A stretch of 64,000 nucleotides of DNA from Chloroflexota bacterium (GTDB lineage: Bacteria; Chloroflexota; Anaerolineae; Aggregatilineales; Phototrophicaceae): assembly GCA_028873975.1 (NCBI GenBank), contig JAPPMO010000026.1:1-64000 (forward strand). Direction: 5' to 3'. Made by a program: the position numbers and the translations under genes. A model generated the notes under the pieces. That model did no database searches, was not told the origin of the DNA, and saw only the letters and a list, made by a program, of their open reading frames with translations. Below, in pieces: positions 44,254-53,503 of this stretch; the first letter of the stretch is position 1, and every line of letters begins with the position of its first letter.

Positions 44254-45269
44254 AACAATCCAATCAGGCGCGTCAACAGATTGTGCTTGATGTAGCCCCG
44301 GTCGGCGTACCACTGCCAGGTGTCTTTTAAGCTGGCGGCGATGTCGATCTCGGGCTCGAAAAGCTCCCGGTAAGCCTTGCTGCCGTCAAAGTAAACAAAG
44401 GCGCCCCCCAATCGCGTTTGATCCGCGTCCATCGGCGTCTCGATGCCGAAGCGGCGCAAGGCGTCGATGCAAATCGCGATCGGTTCCAGCATGAAATCAG
44501 GACTGCGGAAAAACGGCGCGCGAACGTCACAGGCGGCCGCGATCATGGCGAACCACTCGCTATAGGGGTAATTGGCGCTGTTGAGGATATAACGCTCGCC
44601 GCTGCGTCCGCGCTCGATGGCATTCACATGCGCCGCCGCCACATCGCGCGCGTCAATGACAGCCAAGCCGCCGGAGGAAATCGGCACAGCCCATTGATAA
44701 CGCGCTGTTTCGATGACAAAGGTGCCGGAGATGGCGTTGAGATCGCCGGGGCCGATGACCACCGTCGGATTGAGGGTCACGACATCCAAGCCCGCCGCGA
44801 CAAATTCAGCCGCGATCTCCTCGGCTTTGACCTTGGAATAGGCGTAAAGATAGCGCTCCGGCGACAGATTGAAGCGATCGCTCTCGTCCGAGAGCCCGCT
44901 GCCCGGTCGGATGCCGACGGCCGCGGCGCTGCTTGTGAAGACGACGCGCCTCACGCCGGCAGCCTGCGCCGCGCTTAAGATATTGCGCGTGCCTTCGACA
45001 TTGACGCGCCACAGGGCAGCCTTGTCATCGTCTTTCCAGTAGTCCGCTTTTGCCGCGGCGTGGAAGACGAGCTCGCAGCCGTCGCAGGCGCGCTTCAGCG
45101 CTTCCAGGTCATCGAGATCGCCGGCGACGCCCTCGTAGGCTAGGCCGTCCAGGATCGCCAGTTTCTTCTCCGACCGGTAAAGAACGCGCAAGTCGTGGCC
45201 CGCTTCAGCCAGCTTGCGGGCGATATGCGAGCCGACGAAGCCGGTAGCGCCGGTTATGAAAACTCTCAT
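44250..45269 (-). CDS. NAD-dependent epimerase/dehydratase, HpnA-like
   Basis: A 339-residue extended short-chain dehydrogenase: N-terminal GATGFVGSHIARKL, D in VFHAAAKADYW, catalytic YLYAYSKVKAEEI (Tyr-x3-Lys), and a long C-terminal substrate part. The pattern around RRVVFTSSAAAVG and LNPTVVIGPGD is that of the hopanoid-associated sugar epimerase HpnA and of dihydroflavonol-reductase-like enzymes. No hopanoid genes lie nearby. No ribosome site was checked as exceptional. Substrate unknown. Confidence 0.82.
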   Translation of the reverse strand: MRVFITGATGFVGSHIARKLAEAGHDLRVLYRSEKKLAILDGLAYEGVAGDLDDLEALKRACDGCELVFHAAAKADYWKDDDKAALWRVNVEGTRNILSAAQAAGVRRVVFTSSAAAVGIRPGSGLSDESDRFNLSPERYLYAYSKVKAEEIAAEFVAAGLDVVTLNPTVVIGPGDLNAISGTFVIETARYQWAVPISSGGLAVIDARDVAAAHVNAIERGRSGERYILNSANYPYSEWFAMIAAACDVRAPFFRSPDFMLEPIAICIDALRRFGIETPMDADQTRLGGAFVYFDGSKAYRELFEPEIDIAASLKDTWQWYADRGYIKHNLLTRLIGLF

Positions 45270-45367
45270 TCCACCTCGATGGTTTAGCTCAGGCGCAAGC
45301 CGCGACAGCTATCCTAATTGGGATCGGGCAAAATGCACAGTCCGGCGGAGCCGATGCCTGCCGATGT

Positions 45368-46018
45368 TTAGAGTACGATCAAGCCCAATTGCGTCGCGCG
45401 GACGACGGCTTCGGTGCGGCTTTGCGCGCCCAGCTTGCCCATGATCGCGTTCACGTGAAATTTGACTGTGTGCTCAGTGATGCCCAGATCAAGGGCGATG
45501 GCTTTGTTGGTCATGCCCTGCGCCAGCAGCTGCAAGACCTCGTTCTCGCGGGGCGTTAAGGGAATCGTCTCCGCCATCAGCTGCGGATCAATCCGCGCGA
45601 CTGGCAAGAGGGGCAAGCCGGGATCGAGCGCGATTAAGCCGAAGTCGATGGCGTACAAAGCGCTTGCGAAGGCCTCCGGATCGCCCTCGCGCGGCAAGAT
45701 GGCATAGCCGGGGCAGGTCCCCAACAGTCCCATCAGCGCCAGCAGGGACTCTTCAGTTTCGTCACCCGAGACCAAAGCCAGGACTGGCATGTCGCCAAGC
45801 CAGTCGGCCAAGGTTTGCCGCAGATTCTCGCTTTGCCAGCCCAGATCGACAACCAGCGCATCCGCCCCGCCCTCAGCGACAGCGCGATCAAGATCGCCCC
45901 CGTCGCTCTGCGCGACGACGGCGAAACCACGCGCCTCCAGCAAGGCGGCCAAACCGGCCCGCGCCAGCAAGTTTTCCGCGACGACAATCAGTCGCAGGTC
46001 AGTATCCGGTATGGACAT
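45368..46018 (-). CDS. LuxR/NarL-family response regulator with degenerate receiver
   Basis: A 216-residue regulator. The C-terminal 65 residues are a standard LuxR helix-turn-helix (LTPRENEVLQLLAQGMTNKA, TEHTVKFHVNAIMGKLGAQSRT). The N-terminal receiver-like domain has the phospho-acceptor-type aspartate (DALVVDLGW) but lacks the usual acidic pair at its start (VVAENLLAR has only one acid) and the conserved Lys near the end (YAILPREGD). It may respond without phosphorylation or to a different signal. No histidine kinase is next to it. Confidence 0.8.
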   Translation of the reverse strand: MSIPDTDLRLIVVAENLLARAGLAALLEARGFAVVAQSDGGDLDRAVAEGGADALVVDLGWQSENLRQTLADWLGDMPVLALVSGDETEESLLALMGLLGTCPGYAILPREGDPEAFASALYAIDFGLIALDPGLPLLPVARIDPQLMAETIPLTPRENEVLQLLAQGMTNKAIALDLGITEHTVKFHVNAIMGKLGAQSRTEAVVRATQLGLIVL

Positions 46019-46154
46019 AGCATGTAGGCTAACAGAATTTGTATTGGAATGGCGTTTGAAAGTAGCGGAACTACTGGCCAGCCGGTTGAATTCGTAGACG
46101 AGATGATCTGATATTGACGCCCTTAGGTCACGACATTGTCTCCAAAACCGGCAT

Positions 46155-46184
46155 TTCGCAAGAGGCTGGCATAATTGTTATAAT
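46155..46184 (+). promoter_or_regulatory. Candidate promoter of the CFA synthase gene
   Basis: TTCGCA (46155-46160), 18 bp, perfect TATAAT (46179-46184), 75 bp before the ATG at 46259. The strong -10 makes this the most likely transcription start in the gap. Confidence 0.55.
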
Positions 46185-46258
46185 GCCAGGTGAATGGTAT
46201 CAGTTTTGTTGCCGCGCCATTGGCGTGGAGCAGTGTCACATGCAAGAGGAGGCGCCCT

Positions 46259-47575
46259 ATGGCCGATGCGCAAATTGCAGTTCAAGATCGCTTCGTTCCG
46301 CAGACCTTGGACCTGCTGCAAGGGGTCTTTGCCGATTATCCGGGACGTGATTTTGCCGTGCGCTTGTGGGACGGAACAATCTGGGAGCAAGTAGGCGCGT
46401 CCGAGCATCGCTTTACGATTGTGCTCAATCATCCCTCAGCCTTGCGCCGCATGTTCTTCCCGCCGACCGAGCGCCGCCTGGGCGAAGCCTATATGTTCGG
46501 CGATTTCGAAATCGAAGGCAATATGTACGAGGCGATCTACCTGGCGCGCTACCTGTGGGAAAACTGGACCTGGCGCGATACGCTGCGCTTCGCGCCCAAG
46601 CTGCTGCGCCTGCCGTCGCGCTCTGCCAGTTCGAACGAACAGATTGCCCATATCTCCGGGCAGAAGCACTCGGTCAACCGCGACAAACAAGCAATCCAAT
46701 ACCATTACGATGTATCAAACGAGTTTTATCAACTGTGGCTCGACGAAAGAATGGTTTATTCCTGCGCCTACTTTGCCGATTCCGACGAAAGCATTGATAG
46801 CGCGCAGAGCCGCAAGCTCGACTATATCTGCCGCAAGCTGCGCTTGCAGCCGGGCGAGCGCTTGCTAGATATCGGCTGTGGTTGGGGGGCGCTGATCATG
46901 TACGCCGCCCAACACTACGGCGTGGACGCGCTGGGCATCACACTCAGCGAAAAGCAACTGGCGCTGGCGAACGAGCGCATCGCCGCCGCTGGGCTAGCTG
47001 ATCGCTGTCGCGCCCAAATGCTGGATTACCGCAACGTGGACGAGTCGCAGCCCTTCGACAAGATCGTCAGCATCGGCATGGTGGAGCATGTCGGTCGGGA
47101 AAATCTGGGCGTCTATTTTGAGAAAGCCTATCGCCTGCTGAAACCGGGCGGCGTCTTTCTCAACCACGGGATTACGCTTTTGAGCGCGCCCTTTGAGGCT
47201 TTGTACGAAGCGAAGGATTCTTTTGTCCAGCAATATGTCTTTCCCGATGGCGACAGCCAGCCCATCGCCTACGTTCTTGATGTCGCTGCCAAAGCCAACT
47301 TCGAATGTCGAGACGTGGAAAGCCTGCGCGAGCATTATGCCCTGACGCTAAAGAACTGGCTGGAACGCTACGAGGCGCATGAGCAGACCATCCTCGATAT
47401 GCTCGGTCCCACTGGCTATCGCCAATGGCGCATCTACCTGGCGGGCGCGCGCTGGGTCTTCGAATCCGGCTATAACTCCATTCACCAGGCTTTGCTGTAC
47501 AAATCACTGGACGGCAAGACCGCGCATGGCCGCCTGCCGCTTACCCGCGATGACTGGTACAAAGACGGGGCATGA
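46259..47575 (+). CDS. cfa: Cyclopropane-fatty-acyl-phospholipid synthase
   Basis: A 438-residue methyltransferase of the CFA family. The N-terminal part (about 1-140) is the CFA-type domain; the SAM core starts with LLDIGCGWGALIMYAAQHYG (about 205-224), then VDALGITLSEKQL, and ends with FDKIVSIGMVEHVG (about 262-275). It adds a methylene bridge to unsaturated acyl chains in membrane lipids. The ribosome site is excellent: AGGAGG six bases before the ATG at 46259; an ATG 69 bp upstream lacks one. Monocistronic from its promoter. Confidence 0.9.
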   Translation: MADAQIAVQDRFVPQTLDLLQGVFADYPGRDFAVRLWDGTIWEQVGASEHRFTIVLNHPSALRRMFFPPTERRLGEAYMFGDFEIEGNMYEAIYLARYLWENWTWRDTLRFAPKLLRLPSRSASSNEQIAHISGQKHSVNRDKQAIQYHYDVSNEFYQLWLDERMVYSCAYFADSDESIDSAQSRKLDYICRKLRLQPGERLLDIGCGWGALIMYAAQHYGVDALGITLSEKQLALANERIAAAGLADRCRAQMLDYRNVDESQPFDKIVSIGMVEHVGRENLGVYFEKAYRLLKPGGVFLNHGITLLSAPFEALYEAKDSFVQQYVFPDGDSQPIAYVLDVAAKANFECRDVESLREHYALTLKNWLERYEAHEQTILDMLGPTGYRQWRIYLAGARWVFESGYNSIHQALLYKSLDGKTAHGRLPLTRDDWYKDGA

Positions 47576-47703
47576 TTTCGCATCCGCAGGGACGCAGGTA
47601 CAGGTTTCGGGCGGCTTTGAGCGTCCCCCGCGTATACAGGGTGTTTGCGGGTCTTTTGGGCTCGTTGCCGCGCCACCGCTGGCATTAGACGCGCGATCCT
47701 TGC

Positions 47704-48543
47704 TCAGATCAGCCGCGGCTGCAGTTGCGGAAGCAGAACTTCGCTGATCCTCAAATCGCAACGCCGCCGATCAAGGAAATAGCTGACCGAGTCGTAACCC
47801 ACGCTTGCGAGCTTGTCGAGCGCTTTGTCAAAGTCGGCGCCGACGCGGTAAGCGTCATGCGAGTCGGAGCCGAGCACGACCGGGATTTTTCGCCCCGCCA
47901 TCTCCCGCAGGATCTCCATACCCGGGTTCATCTCCGGATAGGGTTTGTTGAGTCCGCTGGTATTCAACTCCATGGCGATGCCGGTTCGCGCGATGCGATC
48001 CAGCGCACGGCGGATCGTATCAAGATGATCGGAGACGTCATATTGCTTGGGATGCACGATCTTGACGATGTCGGGATGGCTTAGACAGTCGAATAAGCCG
48101 GATTCAGCCGCATTCGCCAGATTGTCGAAGTAACTCCGTTCGTATGCCAGGCGCGACGAACCCTCGAGATAGATCGCCTGGTATTCCTGGGTCTGCGGAT
48201 GAACCGAGCCCAGGATATAGCTGAAATCGGCTTTCTTGTGCAGATCTTCCAGCCAGCTCTCCATACCTGGCATGTAATCGCTTTCCAAGCCCAGACGCAC
48301 ATCGACGCGCCCTGCGAACTCCTCGCGCGCACGCTCAATCATCTCAAAATATTGGGGCAGTTGATTGATGCTCATGCGCGCGCCGGGGTTCCAGCCAAAA
48401 GGCATGGGACTGTGACAAGTGAAGCTGATGCCGCGCAATCCCTTTTTCTCGGCTTCCTTCGCGTAATCGGCGGGGGCGCCGCGGGCGTGTTTGCACAGGG
48501 GAGTGTGCATGTGAGAATCGTACATGTTTGGCTCAATGGGCAT
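47704..48543 (-). CDS. PHP-domain phosphatase, histidinol-phosphatase type
   Basis: A 279-residue PHP phosphoesterase: YDSHMHTPLCKHA (HxH), FTCHSP, SYILGSVHPQ, LFDCLSHPDIVKI and VVLGSDSHDAYRVG supply the metal ligands. Best fit is HisJ-type histidinol-phosphatase, the eighth step of histidine synthesis, but no his gene is nearby. ATG 48543 is chosen: GGAG lies five bases upstream, and the longer open frame to 48840 reads as low-complexity Arg/Ser and is not coding. Confidence 0.82.
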   Translation of the reverse strand: MPIEPNMYDSHMHTPLCKHARGAPADYAKEAEKKGLRGISFTCHSPMPFGWNPGARMSINQLPQYFEMIERAREEFAGRVDVRLGLESDYMPGMESWLEDLHKKADFSYILGSVHPQTQEYQAIYLEGSSRLAYERSYFDNLANAAESGLFDCLSHPDIVKIVHPKQYDVSDHLDTIRRALDRIARTGIAMELNTSGLNKPYPEMNPGMEILREMAGRKIPVVLGSDSHDAYRVGADFDKALDKLASVGYDSVSYFLDRRRCDLRISEVLLPQLQPRLI

Positions 48544-48694
48544 GGGGGCTCCAAGGGTTGAATACAGGCGCAAGGACGCCGCCCATTGTGTCGCAGAAGC
48601 GGGGAGATGTCTATTGCTGGTTTGATGCTCAATCAGTCCGACATGGTTGCCAGCGGACCCATGTGATGCCGATTCGTCCCCAAAAAGCGCGTTT

Positions 48695-49066
48695 TCAGCT
48701 CGTCGCCATCCGAACGATGTCCGCGATTCTCGCCTCAGTCGCCTCGTCGAGCTCGGGCCCGGCAAGGAACCAGGCGTTGGCGATGAGCTTGTCCGGCGCG
48801 TCGTCGGCGCTGGCAAAGTGCGCTTTCTCGGTGAGACCAAAGGTTACATAATCGTCCATGCGAATGAAGACGAACACCGGACCTGAACGACTCTTGGCGT
48901 AGCCGGGCATGCCATACCACAGTCTCGGCTTGAGACCGGGATTGGCCGCCATGATGATTTCATGCAGGCGCTGGCCAATCGCTGTCTGTTCTTTGAACAT
49001 CTGCGGGATTTTTTCCAGTACCGCCGCTAAGTTGTCGGCATCTTTCCGCGCTTTCTTGCTTGTCAT
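48695..49066 (-). CDS. DUF1801 (YdhG-like) protein
   Basis: A 123-residue small protein with the DUF1801 pattern RLHEIIMAANPGLKPRLWYG, followed by MPGYAK and GPVFVFIRMDDYVTFGL. The family includes an iron-chaperone-like Bacillus protein and proteins of unknown role. AGGAG lies seven bases before the ATG. No metal ligand can be assigned with certainty. Confidence 0.75.
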   Translation of the reverse strand: MTSKKARKDADNLAAVLEKIPQMFKEQTAIGQRLHEIIMAANPGLKPRLWYGMPGYAKSRSGPVFVFIRMDDYVTFGLTEKAHFASADDAPDKLIANAWFLAGPELDEATEARIADIVRMATS

Positions 49067-49330
49067 ATAAGCTCCTCTTCTTCTTCAAGCAGAGACTTGT
49101 GCGGATATGCAAAAGTATTCGAGAAGATACTTCATTAGTCAAGTTGTCGCTACGGGGGTAGTGTATCGAATTCGGTTGAAACAAAAAACTTAACCACCGA
49201 GAACACTGAGAATTGGATGCGAAATAGTCCTTTTCTTTGTGTCCTTCGTGTCTTGACGGTCAGTGTCGGCGGGCAGTGTCTACGCGCCCTACGCGACCTG
49301 TGGTGAAACTGAATGTGGCCCATTTGCTAC
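49067..49330. other. Intergenic gap with a degenerate repeat
   Basis: 264 bp between the DUF1801 gene and the FGGY kinase stop. It contains TTAACCACCGAGAACACTGA near 49191 followed by a loosely complementary TTTCTTTGTGTCCTTCGTGT near 49230. This resembles the internal hairpin of the MITE family (TTAACCACAGAGAGCACAGA), but the ends with terminal repeats are missing, so it would be an old relic at most. Confidence 0.35.
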
Positions 49331-50866
49331 TCAGGCAAACCGGGACAGCAGGCGCATGTTGCGTCGGTTGTCTCGGTAGAGCTCGCGATAGATGGCATAA
49401 AGATCGTCGTAAATCGCCTTCCTGCCCGGGTTTGGTTGAATGCAGCGGTCGATCCGCACCCAGGCGTCCTGTAAATGAGCGAAATCATCAAAAATGCCCG
49501 CCGCCATACCAGCCAGGTAGGCATCGCCATAAGCCGCGCCGATCGTCTGGCGCGGTAGATCTTGCGGCAAGCCCGCGACGTCGCTGCATATCTGCAGCCA
49601 AAGCGGATCCTGCGCGCCGCCGCCGATGGCAACCAGGCGCTGCGGATGAGCGCCAACTTCAGCCATCGCTTCGATATTGTGACGCAAGCCATAGCCGATG
49701 CTTTCGAGAAGGCTGCGGTAGAGATGAGCGCGACTATGGCTGAGGCTCAAGCCGAAGATCATACCCTTGGCATGCACATCGTTGATAGGGGTGCGCTCGC
49801 CGCTGAAATAAGGCAAGGTGATCAAGCCGTCGCTGCCAGCGTCGATGCGCGAGGCGGTCTCGGAAAGCAAGGTAAAGGCATTGACACCCTCAGCCTCCGC
49901 TCGTTGCCGCTCGGCATGAGCCAGTTCGTCGCGGAACCAGGTCAAGAGCGCGCCCGATGTCGACAAGCCCGCCGCCAGAATCGCGCCGCCCGGCACGATA
50001 CCCACGGAAGCCCACAGATCGCGGTGCGGGCGATAGACTTGCGTGGTCTGGATGAGGAAGAGCGTGGTGCCGTACATCACCATCAGATCGCCGGCTGTGG
50101 TCGCGCCCGCGGCAATCGCCTCGGCGAGCGCGTCCGCCGTGCCAGCAGCGACCGGCGTGCCGGCGGGGATGCCCGTCTCTTCGGCGGCATCCGCTGTGAT
50201 CGCGCCGGCTCGCTCCCCGGACCAGAGCGTCTCCGGCAGCCATTCCAAGGGGCAGATCCGCTCAACCCAGTCCTTGTGCCAAGCCAGTTGACGCACGTCA
50301 AAGAAGGGAGTGAAGTAGGGCGCGACATAGTTGTCGACGACAAAGCGCCCGGTCAAGCGGTAGACAAGATAGGTTGACGCGGTGACGATCTTGCGGGTGC
50401 GCTCGAATAGCTCGGGCTGGTGACGGCGATACCAGAGCGCCTTCGGACCCACCGACTGCGCCGAGAGCGTTTGACCAGTGCGGGCGAAAATCTCATCTTC
50501 CCCCAGTTCTGCCGTCAGGTCGTCGATCTCTTGCTCGGCGCGGGTGTCGATGCCGTAGAGGATGGAGGGGCGCAGTGGTTTGTAGTTTTCGTCGAGAGGC
50601 AGCATGGTGGGCGCGATTGCGCTGGCGGCGACACCGGCGATGCGCGCTGGATCAATGCTCGCTTCTTGTATCAGCGCGCGCGAAATCGTACAGAAGTCGC
50701 GCCACCAGACAGCGTCCGCGTCTTGTTCCGCCCAGCCGGGCTGCGGGATATCAAAGCCATGCGGGGCCGCGCGCTCGGCGAGCACTTGGCCATCGAGGCT
50801 GACCAGTACGCCTTTGGAACTGGAAGTGCCGACATCAATGCCCAGCAGCAGCCGATCGTCCTGCAA
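49331..50866 (-). CDS. FGGY-family carbohydrate kinase (xylulokinase-like)
   Basis: A 511-residue sugar kinase. N-terminal phosphate loop GIDVGTSSSKGVLV (about 9-22), central catalytic Asp in GTADALAEAI (about 248-257), then GTTLFLIQTT and IGGGAQDPLWLQICSDVAG in the second ATPase half. It phosphorylates a pentulose, gluconate or similar sugar. TTG at 50866 is the likely start with AGGA four to five bases upstream. It follows the Gfo/Idh gene (13-bp gap) and closes the carbohydrate block. Confidence 0.85.
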   Translation of the reverse strand: MQDDRLLLGIDVGTSSSKGVLVSLDGQVLAERAAPHGFDIPQPGWAEQDADAVWWRDFCTISRALIQEASIDPARIAGVAASAIAPTMLPLDENYKPLRPSILYGIDTRAEQEIDDLTAELGEDEIFARTGQTLSAQSVGPKALWYRRHQPELFERTRKIVTASTYLVYRLTGRFVVDNYVAPYFTPFFDVRQLAWHKDWVERICPLEWLPETLWSGERAGAITADAAEETGIPAGTPVAAGTADALAEAIAAGATTAGDLMVMYGTTLFLIQTTQVYRPHRDLWASVGIVPGGAILAAGLSTSGALLTWFRDELAHAERQRAEAEGVNAFTLLSETASRIDAGSDGLITLPYFSGERTPINDVHAKGMIFGLSLSHSRAHLYRSLLESIGYGLRHNIEAMAEVGAHPQRLVAIGGGAQDPLWLQICSDVAGLPQDLPRQTIGAAYGDAYLAGMAAGIFDDFAHLQDAWVRIDRCIQPNPGRKAIYDDLYAIYRELYRDNRRNMRLLSRFA

Positions 50867-50879
50867 AAGTCCTAATCCT

Positions 50880-51911
50880 CTAATCTAAATCGACGGGCTG
50901 ACCGGTGCGCGCCGATTCTTCGACAGCGCAAAGCACAGCCGTGACCAGCGCCGCCTCGGCCCCCGTCGCCAGCACGGGCTTGTCCTCAACAACGGCATCG
51001 ACGAAGCGAGCGATCGCTTCCAGCACGAAGCCGCTCATACGCGCCGACCCAGCATCGAGCGTGAAACCGAGTACATCGGGCAGGCTGACCGAATCGCGAG
51101 TGTATTTTTCAACGGCGCGGTGATCGGAGGTGTTGATGTAGAGCGCGCCTTCGCTGCCCAAGACCTCCATCTTGAAGTTGAAGACATTGGGTTCGGTCTC
51201 GGGAAGGATCCAACTGTTCTCTAGCGTGACGACCGCGCCCTTTTCGAACTCGACGATGGCGACATGGAAATCTGGCGCGTCAACGCCCATGTCGCGCAGC
51301 ATCCCCGAACGGCTGACGGCATAAACGCGAACGGGCTTATCGTTAAGCAGCCAATGGGACATATCAAATGTATGGCTGGCCAGGAACCAGAGCGCCGAGC
51401 TTTTGTCCGCCCAAGGCAGCATTTGCCTGGGCACAAATGTCGTATTGCTCAGGCGAGCGTAGATGTATTTAAGATCGCCGAGTTCGCCGTCCAGCACAGT
51501 TTGCCGCGCCTGAACAAAAGGCGGATTGACGCGGTTGTGAAAGTCGACCATGAGCTTGACGCCGGCTTCTTCGGCGGCTTCGAGGATGGCATTCGCATCT
51601 TCAACCGTGGTGGCCAGCGGCTTTTCCACCAGGATATGTTTGCCGGCTCTTGCAGCGGCCACGGCGATATCGCGATGCGCGAAATCGGGCGTGGCGATGG
51701 ATACGGCCGCGATATCGTCCCGCGCCAGCAGATCGCGATAGTCGGTGTAAACGTGGGGCGCGCTGTATCGCCCCGCGATGTCGCGCGCCCTTCCCTCGTC
51801 CAGATCGCAGACGGCAAGCAGGTCCGCCCCTGGCATATTGTGGTAGACATGGGCATGCCAGGCGCCGCCGACGATGCCCGTGCCGATCACGCCAAATCCT
51901 GTTTGACTCAT
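50880..51911 (-). CDS. Gfo/Idh/MocA-family oxidoreductase
   Basis: A 343-residue NAD(P)-dependent dehydrogenase: GVIGTGIVGGAWHAHVYHN (about 7-25) and HILVEKPLATTVEDA (about 91-105), the latter with the family's EKP motif, plus a C-terminal substrate sheet. Members oxidise sugars, inositols and related polyols. AGGAG lies seven bases before the ATG. A kinase gene follows at once and an ABC uptake system lies upstream, so the set probably imports, oxidises and phosphorylates one carbohydrate. Confidence 0.85.
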   Translation of the reverse strand: MSQTGFGVIGTGIVGGAWHAHVYHNMPGADLLAVCDLDEGRARDIAGRYSAPHVYTDYRDLLARDDIAAVSIATPDFAHRDIAVAAARAGKHILVEKPLATTVEDANAILEAAEEAGVKLMVDFHNRVNPPFVQARQTVLDGELGDLKYIYARLSNTTFVPRQMLPWADKSSALWFLASHTFDMSHWLLNDKPVRVYAVSRSGMLRDMGVDAPDFHVAIVEFEKGAVVTLENSWILPETEPNVFNFKMEVLGSEGALYINTSDHRAVEKYTRDSVSLPDVLGFTLDAGSARMSGFVLEAIARFVDAVVEDKPVLATGAEAALVTAVLCAVEESARTGQPVDLD

Positions 51912-51932
51912 TTCAACTCCTTCTCGCTGAAA

Positions 51933-51946
51933 ACGTAAACTTACGT
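51933..51946. promoter_or_regulatory. Palindromic operator candidate upstream of the Gfo/Idh gene
   Basis: ACGTAA, AC, TTACGT: a perfect 6-bp inverted repeat with a 2-bp centre, 22 bp before the Gfo/Idh start codon. A repressor bound here would sit close to the transcription start. The form resembles sites of GntR- or LacI-type sugar regulators, but no regulator gene is present. Confidence 0.45.
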
Positions 51947-51984
51947 CATTGTCAGTAATATTAGCTGTTTTCGGGTTTGCATAC

Positions 51985-52229
51985 AGGGCAATCGCATCAA
52001 ATTTTTCAACACAGAGAGCGCAGAGCGCACAGAGTTACTTGATGTTCAGACGACATTTATTCTAAAATCCGGGACTAAGCATAAGAAACGGTTATAAGCG
52101 AAACGTGATTTTTCACCCGAAAACGCACTTGAAATAAGACATTTTATGTTTTTCTCTGTGTTCACTGTGGTTAATATTTGGTTTAGATTCCCATCATTTC
52201 AGCCGCTATCATTTTGATGCGATTATCCT
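51985..52229 (+). mobile_element. MITE-like element, copy 3 (245 bp) with 12-bp target duplication
   Basis: Ends AGGGCAATCGCATCAAA and, on the other strand, AGGATAATCGCATCAAA (15 of 17). It is flanked by a perfect 12-bp direct repeat, GGGTTTGCATAC at 51973-51984 and 52230-52241. Its inside is colinear with copies 1 and 2. It lies in the divergent gap between the Gfo/Idh operon and the small coiled-coil gene, 74 bp upstream of the dehydrogenase start, so it could have altered that promoter. Confidence 0.9.
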
Positions 52230-52316
52230 GGGTTTGCATACCATTTTCTTTTAATTTACTTCAAACCAGTTTATACTTGCAATTGATACATAGATGCCAT
52301 TCTCAAAGGGACCTTC

Positions 52317-52637
52317 ATGGACATTGAAGACAAGTTGAACCAGCACGAACGCAGCATTGGATGGATCGAAGGCAAGTTAGAATCGCTGGCCACAAAAGAC
52401 TTCGTCCGCAAAGAAATAAATGACGCTGTAAAGTCGATTGATGCAAAGATCGATGCGAAAATCGACGCTCAGACCAAGGACATCCAGGACAAGTTTGACC
52501 AATTAAGCGACAAGATCGAGAAAGAGCGCAGCTGGCGCATGAAAGTGACCGGCGGCGTCAGTATTCTGGCGTTGGTTTTCGTTGCAATCTCCAGTCTTGC
52601 AACGACTCTCGCGAGCCTTGGCATCATCAGCGCCTAA
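52317..52637 (+). CDS. Small coiled-coil protein with C-terminal membrane span
   Basis: A 106-residue protein: charged coiled-coil (about 1-72, with repeating IDAKIDAKIDAQTKDIQDKF) followed by one membrane helix (about 77-100, GGVSILALVFVAISSLATTL). AAAGGG lies five to six bases before the ATG. The layout is that of tail-anchored coiled-coil proteins and DUF1640-like proteins. It stands alone between divergent carbohydrate operons, next to MITE copy 3. Confidence 0.65.
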   Translation: MDIEDKLNQHERSIGWIEGKLESLATKDFVRKEINDAVKSIDAKIDAKIDAQTKDIQDKFDQLSDKIEKERSWRMKVTGGVSILALVFVAISSLATTLASLGIISA

Positions 52638-52669
52638 CTTAACCATTTTTCAAGTGTGAGGCCACAAAA

Positions 52670-53500
52670 CTAACCCTTCACCGCGCCAAATGTCAAGCCA
52701 CGCACCACGTAGCGCCCCAAAACCAGGAATATGAGCATCGGCGGCAGCATGGCCACCACGGCTGTCGCCGCGATCTGATTCCAGTAGACGCCGGACGAGG
52801 CGAAAAAGCTGATCGTCCCGACCGGCAGCGTCGTCGTGCTTTGCTTGCTGAGAATGAGCGGGAAGAGCACGTTGTTCCAACTAAAGACGAAGGTGAACAT
52901 AGACGTCACGATGATGCCGGGGGTGGCAAGCGGAATGATGATGCGGAAGAAAGCGGACCAGCGCGTGGCGCCGTCGACCCAAGCCGCTTCTTCCAGATCA
53001 AGCGGCACTTCATCCATGAAGCTCTTGAGCAGCCAGACCGAAAAGGGAATCGCCAAGGTCTGCAAGGTGAGGATCATCGCCTGGTAAGTGCCAGCCCAGC
53101 CGATGCGCGACATGAGAATGAAATAGGGGATGACAAAGACGATGGGCGGCGCGATCAGCAAGCTGATGTACCAGTTCATGATGAAGTCCTTGCCGCGCAG
53201 TGCGAAACGCGACAGCGCGTAGGCGGCTGACATGGCGAAGGGCAAGCTGAGCAGGGTGGCGCCGGTGCTGACGATGACGCTGTTGAAGACCTGCGGCCGG
53301 TTGTTGCCCGGGTCGACGAAGGTATGCTCGAAGGATTCCAGCGTCGGCTGGAAGAATAATTGCGGCGGGATGGTATAGGCTTCGCTGGGATGGCGGAACG
53401 CCAACAGGATGAACCAGAGAATGGGACCGATGAAGAAGATCATGACCAGCGCCATGAGCGCGTAGATGACAATCCGATGCCGAGTCGGCAAGGTCTTCAT
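52670..53500 (-). CDS. ABC sugar transporter permease, MalG-like
   Basis: A 276-residue inner-membrane permease with six spans and the EAA loop DLEEAAWVDGATRWSAFFRI (about 183-202). Together with the next gene it forms the membrane part of a carbohydrate importer. It ends near the small coiled-coil gene's stop (convergent, 32 bp). The stop of the upstream permease lies three bases before its start, so the pair is tightly coupled. Confidence 0.88.
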   Translation of the reverse strand: MKTLPTRHRIVIYALMALVMIFFIGPILWFILLAFRHPSEAYTIPPQLFFQPTLESFEHTFVDPGNNRPQVFNSVIVSTGATLLSLPFAMSAAYALSRFALRGKDFIMNWYISLLIAPPIVFVIPYFILMSRIGWAGTYQAMILTLQTLAIPFSVWLLKSFMDEVPLDLEEAAWVDGATRWSAFFRIIIPLATPGIIVTSMFTFVFSWNNVLFPLILSKQSTTTLPVGTISFFASSGVYWNQIAATAVVAMLPPMLIFLVLGRYVVRGLTFGAVKG

Positions 53501-53503
53501 CGC

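Noticed and set aside
48544..48840. N-terminal extension of the PHP phosphatase
   Set aside because: The added residues are Arg/Ser-rich and without homology; the ATG at 48543 has a good ribosome site and begins the family's HxH region.
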